Positions 1 to 5,732 of a stretch of 7,843 nt of DNA are shown here, piece after piece; the stretch's first letter is position 1, and each line of letters starts with the position of its first letter. The notes beneath the pieces are model-generated. The model did no database searches, was not told the origin of the DNA, and worked only from the letters and a program-made list of their open reading frames with translations. The DNA comes from Thermoplasmata archaeon (GTDB taxonomy: Archaea > Thermoplasmatota > Thermoplasmata > UBA10834): positions 1 through 7,843 of the forward strand of contig DUGQ01000166.1 of assembly GCA_013331315.1 (NCBI GenBank). Reading direction: 5' to 3'. Position numbers and translations under genes: made by a program.

Positions 1-1746
1 GAGGACGAGCCGCCTGTAGACCCGTCGAAGTACCGGATAGACGAGTGGCGCAGAAGAGGGTTCGTCGTGGACTCCCTCGTCGAGGCACTAGAGGAGGGGA
101 CGGAGGCGTTCGAGAAGGTTGCCGAGGAGTTCGAGAAGGACCTCCAGAGACTCAACCAGTTCGAAGTCGTCCTCAACAACTTCCCGGTCGTGGGCCACGA
201 GCAAGAGATCGCGGAGATCCGTGGGAAGCTGAACGACCCGTCTCGAGTGGCGGAAATCGAATCCGACATCGAGTTCCTCCAGGAGAAGGTCCGGAGACGG
301 ATACAAAAGAGGAAGGCTGAGGAAGAGTCCATCAAGGAGGAGATGGAGAAGAAGAAGCGCGAGGAGAAGGCCGCCGACGTCTACGACCTCATACTCCGCT
401 ATCAGGCCGAGCCCGACGACGAGGGGACGGAGAAGGGCGAGGCGTGTCCCAGGTGCGGGGGCGAACTCAATGACGAGGGCGTGTGCGCGAAGTGCTCCGC
501 CGAGGAGGCAACCATCCCGCCGTACGCCAAGCCCATGACCAAGGAGATGACCTTCGAGCACTTCGTCGTGGGACCGGGGTCTAAGTTCCCGTACACGGTC
601 GCGGCCTCGGTAGCCTCTGGCTCGGGCGCCCAGTACAACCCGTTGCTCATCCTCGGAGGGTCGGGTCTCGGCAAGACCCACCTGCTGTCGGCGATTGGCA
701 ACAAGATTTCCGAGCTGAGGCCGGACGCGAAGGTCCTATACATCCCGTCCGACCGCATCGTCGAGGCTTTCGACCGCGCGAAGAAGGATGTCGGGCTCAT
801 GCGCAGCATAAGGGACGACCTCAGGGGAGCCGACCTCGTGCTGATAGACGACATGCAGTTCCTGGCGGCGAGCCAGGCCACCCAGGACGAGATCGTCAAG
901 ATCATGGACCACCTGGTCGACGAAGACAAGCAGGTCGTGCTCGCGAGCGACCGCGTCCCAGCGCAGGTGCCAGGACTGAGCGACAGGTTCATCGCACGCA
1001 TACAGAAAGGGCTCACCGTTGACCTCGAGCCGCCGGACATGGATACCAGGGTGAAGATCCTGAAGGTCAAGTCGATGGAGAAGAAGATGAAGCTCGGGGA
1101 CGATCTCATTTCCTACATCGCTGAGCGGGTGACGACCAACGTAAGGGAGCTCGAGGGAACGCTCAACAAGATAGTGGCGTTCTCGTCGATAATGAAGATG
1201 GAGATAGACCTCAACCTAGTCTCGGACATCCTCAAGCCGCTGACCCCCGTCCAGGAGACGCGGAAGGAGATCATGAAGGAGGTCAAGGTGACGGCGGGCC
1301 ACTGCTATCTGATAGAGGAGGAGAAGCCGATGTACAGCAACGTCCTCCTTGCCAGGAAGATGAAGGACGATGAGTTCCGAGGGCTCGTCATCACGCGCAT
1401 GAACCCCAGACGCATCCGCGACGAGTTCGAGGACCAGCCAGAGATACTGTGGCTGACAGACAAGGATAGCTCCAAGGAGAAGACTATCCCGCCGTCGCTG
1501 GAGATGATCATACACACGATACAAGGGTTCATGGAGGACACCAAGCCTGGCATGATCGTGTTGGACGGGATACAGTACCTGATCAGCAACACCAACTTCG
1601 ACGCTGTGCTCCGGTTCCTGAGGAGCCTGATCGACGAGATGTCGGAATCGAAGTGCATCCTGGCATTGTCCCTGAGTCCGGAGACGTTGCTGCCGCAGGA
1701 AGTCTCGATCCTCGAACGGGAGATGGAAGTGCTGAACCTCACCTGA
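1..1746 (+). CDS. DnaA/Hda-type AAA+ ATPase with zinc ribbon and C-terminal DUF835 domain (5' partial)
   Basis: Residues are numbered from the first codon visible (581 codons). The frame is open to the left edge, and codons 8-22 (PSKYRIDEWRRRGFV) read as real protein, so the start lies upstream and the GTG at 67 is probably internal. Order of parts: charged helical/coiled-coil region (about 24-125); zinc ribbon C149/C152/C162/C165; AAA+ module with Walker A GGSGLGKT (219-226), Walker B LVLIDDMQFL (279-288), sensor 1 ASD (315-317), box VII arginine R329 in LSDRF and sensor 2 R382 in NVRELEG. This motif set is that of bacterial DnaA, not of archaeal Orc1/Cdc6. DnaA domain IV is absent; residues 430-577 match DUF835 (CYLIEE, GLVITR, LWLT, LDGIQYLISNTNF). 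ATPase activity is well supported. The role is unknown: an Hda-like regulator, a loader or a signalling ATPase are all possible. It converges on the zinc-ribbon gene with a 9-bp gap. Confidence 0.9.
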   Translation, partial: EDEPPVDPSKYRIDEWRRRGFVVDSLVEALEEGTEAFEKVAEEFEKDLQRLNQFEVVLNNFPVVGHEQEIAEIRGKLNDPSRVAEIESDIEFLQEKVRRRIQKRKAEEESIKEEMEKKKREEKAADVYDLILRYQAEPDDEGTEKGEACPRCGGELNDEGVCAKCSAEEATIPPYAKPMTKEMTFEHFVVGPGSKFPYTVAASVASGSGAQYNPLLILGGSGLGKTHLLSAIGNKISELRPDAKVLYIPSDRIVEAFDRAKKDVGLMRSIRDDLRGADLVLIDDMQFLAASQATQDEIVKIMDHLVDEDKQVVLASDRVPAQVPGLSDRFIARIQKGLTVDLEPPDMDTRVKILKVKSMEKKMKLGDDLISYIAERVTTNVRELEGTLNKIVAFSSIMKMEIDLNLVSDILKPLTPVQETRKEIMKEVKVTAGHCYLIEEEKPMYSNVLLARKMKDDEFRGLVITRMNPRRIRDEFEDQPEILWLTDKDSSKEKTIPPSLEMIIHTIQGFMEDTKPGMIVLDGIQYLISNTNFDAVLRFLRSLIDEMSESKCILALSLSPETLLPQEVSILEREMEVLNLT

Positions 1747-1755
1747 ACGGGGCGC

Positions 1756-3615
1756 TCACTGCGCCTTTCGGACTAGTTCCTTGAAATCGCGCATCTCCTT
1801 CAGGGCCTGTTGATAATCCTTGGACTTCATGAGCGTCCTCGCGGACTTGAGGACGGTTATCATCGGAGTGATGTTCTGACCGCGCTCACTGAGCTCGACC
1901 AGACGGTCTCGGGCGCGCCTTATCTCCTCGTCCATTCGTGGCTCTATGTCCCTGAACAGCTTGTCCGTCGCGCTCTTGACGGAGAGGTCGACCTTGTCGA
2001 AGTCGTTTGTCTCGAAAGCCCTCGCCGCTTCTGCCAGAAGGGTCCGGGCATCCTTGGTGTTGACGTTGACGACCTCGGCGTCCGCGACCAAGTTCCTGAG
2101 TGATGATATCTTCTGTTTCGACTCGTTGTACCGCCCGGTTATCGGGAGTAGCTCGTTCCTCATCTTGTCCGCATAGACGTAGACCGCCTCGAAGTCGCCG
2201 CTCTTCCTCGCCTTCTCTAGCTCGTTCAGATACGTGTTGGCCCGGGAGACCTCGCCTCCTAGGGCCTTCGCCACCTTCACCTCGGCCTTGAGATCGTTGG
2301 CCATCTCCTCGATGCCGGTGGTCATGCTCTCCAGGAGAGTCTCACGAGCCTTCCGGACGCTCTCGAGAGCGTCGTCCATCTGCCTGGCCCTGACGGACAT
2401 CGCCCCCTCGTCCACGAGCTTCCTGCTCTTGGAGACGTCTATCCCCTTCTCGATCGCGAGCCTCATCAGCGGCTGGATCTCCGCGGTGAGCCTAGCTAGC
2501 TCCTTTCCCTTCGTCTTGTCCCTCGGAGGTGTTGGCATGGGCTTGCCCGACGGGGCGGCCGGCGGCGGGGTTGGCTTCGGTCTCACCTCGGCCATCCGTT
2601 CCGGCTCAGGCTCCTTCTCGGGAGTGAACATCACCGCGGGCTCTCGTTCCGGGACCTCCTCGACCACGGGCTCTGGCTCGAAGGAGGCCTCCTCCTCATC
2701 TTCTTCTTCTTCCACCGGCTCGGACTCCTCCGACTCGGACCTGCCCCTACGTAGGATCGAGGGGAACTCCCGCCTGCTCTCCTCGGCTTCTTCCTCCTCT
2801 TCCTCTTCGGGCCCTCTCTTCTTCCTCTTCTTCTTGCCGAAGAGTCCGCCGAACAGCCCTTTACGCTCAGACTCCTCTTCGGCGGCTTCCTCCGAGGGCT
2901 CCACCTCCGGCTCGATGACTACTTCCGAGACGGGCTTCTCGAGCTCGACCTTAGTCTGAGCCAGCGGCGTTGGCATCGCGGGCACGACCGGCGGCCGCTC
3001 CTGCGCGGCCTCCTCCTCGGATTCGACGAATATCGCCCCGCACCCGGGGCACGATCTGGCGTTGACATCGACGAGCGTGTTGCACGCAGGACACTGGAAC
3101 ATGTCCGCGCCCTCGTCGGCGAATATGACTCCGCAACTGGGACACGACTTGGCCGAGACCTCCACCTTGCCGCCGCACTCAGGGCATTCGAAGTGCTCCT
3201 CGGCCACGCGGGCTTCGACCTCCGTCGGCTGCTCGGCGACCTCCGGCTCGACCTCCTCAACCGGAGAAGGCTCGACAACCTCCGCCTCGGGCTCGGGCTC
3301 GTCCACGACTGGCTCTGGCTGGGGCGTTACCTGTTCGGGCTCGGGCTTCTCCTCGACCACCGTCTCGGCGGGCGGCGCAGCGGCGACGGGTTCCTCCTCG
3401 TCCGCCCCGAAGAACACCTCGTCCAGTTTCTTCTCGGCGGGTTCCTCCGCGGCCTCCACGGGTCCGACGGGCTCTGCCTCGGGCTCCTCCCTCGGAACCT
3501 CGGACTCCGTGTCGAATATGCTGAGGTCAGTGCCACAGAAGCTGCACTTCTTCGCTCCGGGTTCAAGGGGAGAATCGCAGATGGGACATAGACGCTCCCC
3601 CTTTTTGCCAGTCAA
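1756..3615 (-). CDS. Triple zinc-ribbon protein with acidic linkers and C-terminal helical repeats
   Basis: A 619-residue protein with no name I recognise. Three zinc ribbons with the same CxxC-10-CxxC spacing are visible: C10/C13/C24/C27, C144/C147/C158/C161 and C175/C178/C189/C192. Between and after them lie Glu/Pro/Val-rich disordered linkers (38-140 and 197-365). A basic glycine/phenylalanine patch, GLFGGLFGKKKRKK (253-266), is followed by a run of seven glutamates. Residues about 370-619 are helical and form four units of roughly 61-64 residues. No signal peptide or membrane span is seen, so it should be cytoplasmic, perhaps touching the membrane through the basic patch. The start is TTG: an in-frame TAG lies at 3637-3639, TTG is the first start codon after it, and GAGGAGG sits 9 nt upstream. 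A scaffold or adaptor role is likely from the architecture, but this is inference. Confidence 0.88.
   Translation of the reverse strand: MTGKKGERLCPICDSPLEPGAKKCSFCGTDLSIFDTESEVPREEPEAEPVGPVEAAEEPAEKKLDEVFFGADEEEPVAAAPPAETVVEEKPEPEQVTPQPEPVVDEPEPEAEVVEPSPVEEVEPEVAEQPTEVEARVAEEHFECPECGGKVEVSAKSCPSCGVIFADEGADMFQCPACNTLVDVNARSCPGCGAIFVESEEEAAQERPPVVPAMPTPLAQTKVELEKPVSEVVIEPEVEPSEEAAEEESERKGLFGGLFGKKKRKKRGPEEEEEEEAEESRREFPSILRRGRSESEESEPVEEEEDEEEASFEPEPVVEEVPEREPAVMFTPEKEPEPERMAEVRPKPTPPPAAPSGKPMPTPPRDKTKGKELARLTAEIQPLMRLAIEKGIDVSKSRKLVDEGAMSVRARQMDDALESVRKARETLLESMTTGIEEMANDLKAEVKVAKALGGEVSRANTYLNELEKARKSGDFEAVYVYADKMRNELLPITGRYNESKQKISSLRNLVADAEVVNVNTKDARTLLAEAARAFETNDFDKVDLSVKSATDKLFRDIEPRMDEEIRRARDRLVELSERGQNITPMITVLKSARTLMKSKDYQQALKEMRDFKELVRKAQ
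1759..2442 (-). repeat. Four degenerate ~63-residue helical repeats in the 619-residue protein
   Basis: Within codons 392-619 a pattern recurs: a helix with small residues, then an acidic turn followed by another helix. The turns are MDDAL (413-417), GDFEAV (473-478), NDFDKV (537-542) and KDYQQAL (599-605), spaced 61, 64 and 63 residues. Each is preceded by a helix (for example ARTLLAEAARAF, SARTLMKS) and followed by one ending in a leucine-rich stretch. The protein repeat is degenerate and would probably not show as a DNA repeat. It resembles TPR-like helical hairpins in general shape only. Confidence 0.6.
3040..3186 (-). other. Tandem zinc-ribbon pair within the 619-residue protein
   Basis: Codons 144-192 encode two consecutive ribbons, CPECGG...CPSCG and CPACNT...CPGCG. 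Both have ten residues between the CxxC pairs and are followed by the similar strings VIFADE and AIFVES, which suggests a local duplication. The N-terminal ribbon (codons 10-27, CPIC...CSFCG) has the same spacing. Ribbons of this short type usually mediate protein or nucleic-acid contacts and are not catalytic. Confidence 0.8.
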
Positions 3616-3624
3616 CCGATGAAG

Positions 3625-3631
3625 CCTCCTC
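3625..3631 (-). promoter_or_regulatory. Shine-Dalgarno site GAGGAGG fixing the TTG start
   Basis: GAGGAGG on the minus strand lies 9 nt upstream of the TTG at 3613-3615. An in-frame TAG at 3637-3639 rules out any earlier start, and no ATG or GTG lies between them, so this site supports the uncommon TTG start. Confidence 0.75.
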
Positions 3632-3664
3632 GTTACCTACCTAACGAGTTTACGATATGCCTGG

Positions 3665-3677
3665 ATAAATAGTTAAC
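3665..3677 (-). promoter_or_regulatory. Putative BRE/TATA promoter of the zinc-ribbon gene
   Basis: On the minus strand this reads GTTAACTATTTAT and is preceded by AAAACG. The TATTTAT core centre is about 53 nt upstream of the TTG start, which would place the transcript start near 3643 and leave a leader of about 28 nt holding the GAGGAGG site. It is an AT-rich island in GC-rich sequence. The same strip could also serve the + strand. Confidence 0.5.
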
Positions 3678-3738
3678 CGTTTTGATTTTCCAATCTGATA
3701 AGGGCGCCTCTAGTCGAAGGGCGATCCGCTGTGAAAAG

Positions 3739-3744
3739 GTTAAT
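3739..3744 (+). promoter_or_regulatory. Putative TATA-like box for the kinase-glycosylase operon
   Basis: GAAAAGGTTAATC (3733-3745) has an A-rich BRE-like part followed by GTTAAT, 37 nt upstream of the ATG at 3781. A start of transcription about 25 nt downstream would give a leader of some 14 nt that includes the GGGGGTG site. The match to a canonical archaeal TATA box is weak. Confidence 0.4.
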
Positions 3745-3770
3745 CTTGTCGAAGCGCTGTCCCTCTGGCT

Positions 3771-3777
3771 GGGGGTG
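3771..3777 (+). promoter_or_regulatory. Ribosome binding site GGGGGTG deciding the kinase start
   Basis: GGGGGTG differs from the ideal GGAGGTG at one base, and its GGGGG part ends 5 nt before ATG 3781. The frame is open upstream to a TTG at 3682, but that start lacks such a site and would add 33 residues not expected for the family. Confidence 0.6.
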
Positions 3778-3780
3778 CGA

Positions 3781-4263
3781 ATGGATATCGAATCGATCAA
3801 GGTGGAGTTTCCTGAAGGAACAAACGTGATACTCGGTCAGAGTCACTTCATCAAGACGGCGGAGGACATATACGAGGCCATCGTCGGCACCGTTCCTCAG
3901 GCGAAGTTCGGGCTGGCCTTCTGCGAGGCCTCCGGACCGTGCCTGGTCCGAGTGGAGGGGAACGACCCTGAGCTGAAGAAGGTGGCATCGGACAACGCGA
4001 TGAGGATTGGGGCTGGCCACTCGTTCATCATCGTCCTTCGGGACGCATACCCGATCAACGTCCTTGGCCGAGTCAAGGACGTCCAGGAGGTGTGTGGCAT
4101 CTTCTGCGCCACGGCCAACCCTCTCGAGGTGCTCGTAGTCGACAACGGAAGTGGCCGCGGCATCGTCGGTGTCATAGACGGCGAGAAGTCGAAGGGCGTC
4201 GAGACCGAGGCGGACGTGGAAGAGAGGAAGGCGCTCCTGAGGAAGTTCGGGTACAAGCGGTAA
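3781..4263 (+). CDS. Adenosine-specific kinase (Adenosine_kin family, PF04008)
   Basis: A 160-residue protein, the usual length of this small archaeal/bacterial family. Family hallmarks are all present: GQSHFIKT (19-26), KFGLAFCEASG (42-52), VEGND (58-62), IGAGHSF (76-82), RDAYPINVL (87-95), VCGIFCATANP (104-114), and a C-terminal VETEAD...RKFGYK block. The family is reported to bind adenosine or AMP and to carry a stable phosphohistidine; H22 and H80 are the histidines in conserved blocks here. It is unrelated in sequence to ribokinase-type adenosine kinases. I chose ATG 3781 because the family homology begins there and GGGGGTG precedes it. It is the first gene of an apparent two-gene operon; its TAA overlaps the ATG of the glycosylase by one base. 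The physiological substrate and pathway are not firmly known. Confidence 0.92.
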   Translation: MDIESIKVEFPEGTNVILGQSHFIKTAEDIYEAIVGTVPQAKFGLAFCEASGPCLVRVEGNDPELKKVASDNAMRIGAGHSFIIVLRDAYPINVLGRVKDVQEVCGIFCATANPLEVLVVDNGSGRGIVGVIDGEKSKGVETEADVEERKALLRKFGYKR

Positions 4264-5129
4264 TGACATTGCGAGACTGTAGGAGGTTCCGTCTGAGGGT
4301 CGACCCGATAGACCTCGATATGACGCTGGGATGCGGCCAGACCTTCAGGTGGGCGCGCGGAGACGACGGCTCGTGGACCGGGGTGGTAGGCGAGGACGTG
4401 CTCCGCCTGACCGAGAGCGACGATGGAGTTGCCGCTGAGTCGTTGTTCGGCGACCCGCGGTCCGACAAGGCGCTGTCCACGTACCTCAGAGCATCGGACG
4501 ATATCGAGGAGATACAGAGGGCGCTCAGCTCGGACGAGGTGCTGTCCAGGGGCTTCTCGCGAGTCAGGGGCCTCAGGCTCGTGAAGATGGACGAGTGGGA
4601 ATGTCTCATCAGCTACGCGCTCGCGACCTACGCCAACATACCGCGTATCGCGAAGATGATAGAGTCTCTGTCGTCGACTTTCGGGAAGAATATCGGTGGC
4701 GGGGTTCACGCGTTCCCGTCCGTGGACGAGCTCGGAGGCGCTTCCGAAGAGGATTTGGCAGGATGTGGCCTGGGCTACAGGGCGGCATACGTGAGAGGCA
4801 TATGCGGTTCCGTGGACACGCGAACGGTCGCGGACATGAGACGTCTGCCCTATCCCGAGCTGCGCGAGCGTTTGAAATCCCTTCCGGGTGTCGGGGACAA
4901 GGTCGCAGACTGCGTCTCCCTGTTCGGTTTCGGCAGGCTGGAAGCGTTCCCGATCGACGTGTGGATCCAGAGGGCCGTCCTGAGACTGTACGGAGTCAGG
5001 GGATCGTACGCGAAGGTTGGCGGATTCGCCAGGGACAGGTTCGGCGGTTTCGCGGGGTACGCTCAGGAGTACCTGTTCTTCAACGAGAGGATGCTCTCGC
5101 CTGAAGGGCGATGCATCTTCTCAGAATAG
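4263..5129 (+). CDS. ogg: 8-oxoguanine DNA glycosylase/AP lyase, OGG1 type (HhH-GPD)
   Basis: A 288-residue bifunctional base-excision enzyme. The N-terminal TBP-like domain holds CGQTFRW (24-30), where G25 matches human OGG1 G42, the residue whose carbonyl reads N7-H of 8-oxoG. The helix-hairpin-helix is LPGVGDKVADC (207-217) with catalytic K213 (human K249) and D232 in PIDV (human D268), at the same 19-residue spacing. Q268 and F272 in GYAQEYLF match human Q315 and F319 of the lesion pocket. Y172 and R173 in LGYRA match the wedge Y203 and R204. R128 matches R154, but human N149 aligns with Y123 (ECLISYALATYANI). No strong SD precedes ATG 4263; the TAATG overlap points to translational coupling with the kinase. 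The last 9 bp overlap the convergent membrane-protein gene. Confidence 0.93.
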   Translation: MTLRDCRRFRLRVDPIDLDMTLGCGQTFRWARGDDGSWTGVVGEDVLRLTESDDGVAAESLFGDPRSDKALSTYLRASDDIEEIQRALSSDEVLSRGFSRVRGLRLVKMDEWECLISYALATYANIPRIAKMIESLSSTFGKNIGGGVHAFPSVDELGGASEEDLAGCGLGYRAAYVRGICGSVDTRTVADMRRLPYPELRERLKSLPGVGDKVADCVSLFGFGRLEAFPIDVWIQRAVLRLYGVRGSYAKVGGFARDRFGGFAGYAQEYLFFNERMLSPEGRCIFSE

Positions 5130-5675
5130 GCCTATGATCGACCTGTCCTCCAGGTACAAGAGGACTCCCTCAGCGATGGCCAACAGCCCGACGATGACCG
5201 TCGACGCCTTCCAGCTCAGGACCATGGTCGATATCGTGAGAAGGTCCTCGAGGAAGTGCGTCAGCAGGTGCACTATCGCTCCGACAACGAAGAACACAAC
5301 CACCAGGATCTTCCACTCCTCGATGCCGAAGACCTCACCCTGGATGAGAGTCGAGAGGAGATAGGCGGCGGCAGCGCCGGCTAGTAGCCCGAAGACTGCT
5401 GCCCATGGTACGTCCTTGAACGGCTTCATGAACAGGCAAGAAGACAGGAGCACCATCACGACGACGGAGAACCAGCCCAGCGTCTCCTCGAGTAGTATGA
5501 CCACCGCCATCACGAGCATGCCTATGCCGAGCGCGAAGGCCACTACCGTCCCCAGCTCATCTATGTACGAGTCGTCCCTTCGACCGTACAGGGCGAGGAA
5601 GACCGCGAGCAGGCCGCCGATTATGAGCGACAGTTGCGGGTACGGGTCGGCTGCCAGGAAGGAGAGGTCGACCAT
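5121..5675 (-). CDS. Six-helix integral membrane protein of unknown function
   Basis: A 184-residue hydrophobic protein that I do not recognise. Likely membrane spans are about 14-30, 43-63, 67-84, 90-111, 121-140 and 157-175; the few charged loops include GRRDD (31-35) and KPFKD (84-88). Span 5 runs into HLLTHFLED, putting H136, H140, E143 and D144 on or next to one helix, and span 6 contains E169. These could bind a metal or carry protons, which is inference. ATG 5675 is the start because an in-frame TGA lies two codons upstream. No SD is seen. The gene lies 57 bp downstream of the AlkZ-like gene on the same strand but has its own TATA-like box, so it may be transcribed separately. Its 3' end overlaps the glycosylase gene tail to tail. 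Confidence 0.85.
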   Translation of the reverse strand: MVDLSFLAADPYPQLSLIIGGLLAVFLALYGRRDDSYIDELGTVVAFALGIGMLVMAVVILLEETLGWFSVVVMVLLSSCLFMKPFKDVPWAAVFGLLAGAAAAYLLSTLIQGEVFGIEEWKILVVVFFVVGAIVHLLTHFLEDLLTISTMVLSWKASTVIVGLLAIAEGVLLYLEDRSIIGLF

Positions 5676-5700
5676 GATTCAGTACTCAGAACATCATTAC

Positions 5701-5710
5701 ATTAACATTT
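5701..5710 (-). promoter_or_regulatory. Putative TATA-like box giving a leaderless mRNA for the membrane protein
   Basis: The 57-bp spacer 5676-5732 contains, on the minus strand, AAATGTTAATGTAATG. The GTTAAT core (5701-5706) lies about 26 nt upstream of ATG 5675, the usual distance from an archaeal TATA box to the transcript start. With no SD-like sequence in between, a leaderless transcript is the simplest reading. Confidence 0.5.
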
Positions 5711-5732
5711 GCACTCTGCCGACCGTGCGGGA

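Noticed and set aside
67..69. GTG as the start of the DnaA-like gene
   Set aside because: The frame is open to the window edge and its upstream codons look like protein; no clear SD precedes the GTG.
1747..1755. Terminator between the two convergent genes
   Set aside because: The 9-bp gap has no T-run on either strand and no hairpin.
2234..3622. Long Ser- and Gly-rich open frames on the + strand
   Set aside because: They are antisense to Glu-rich codons (GAG/GAA read back as CTC/TTC and, shifted, as Ser codons) of the zinc-ribbon gene, with no start signals or family features.
3660..3668. DnaA-box-like TTATCCAGG on the minus strand
   Set aside because: It is a single site with 7 of 9 matches to TTATCCACA, inside a TATA-like element, and the local DnaA-like protein has no domain IV to bind it. 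No origin-like cluster is seen.
3682..3780. TTG 3682 start extending the adenosine-specific kinase by 33 residues
   Set aside because: Family similarity begins at ATG 3781, which has a GGGGGTG site; the extension would also run through the probable promoter.
4092..4262. ATG 4092 start for the glycosylase frame
   Set aside because: It would overlap the kinase for 170 bp in another frame, and the added residues are Arg/Gly-rich shadow sequence; OGG1 similarity starts after 4263.
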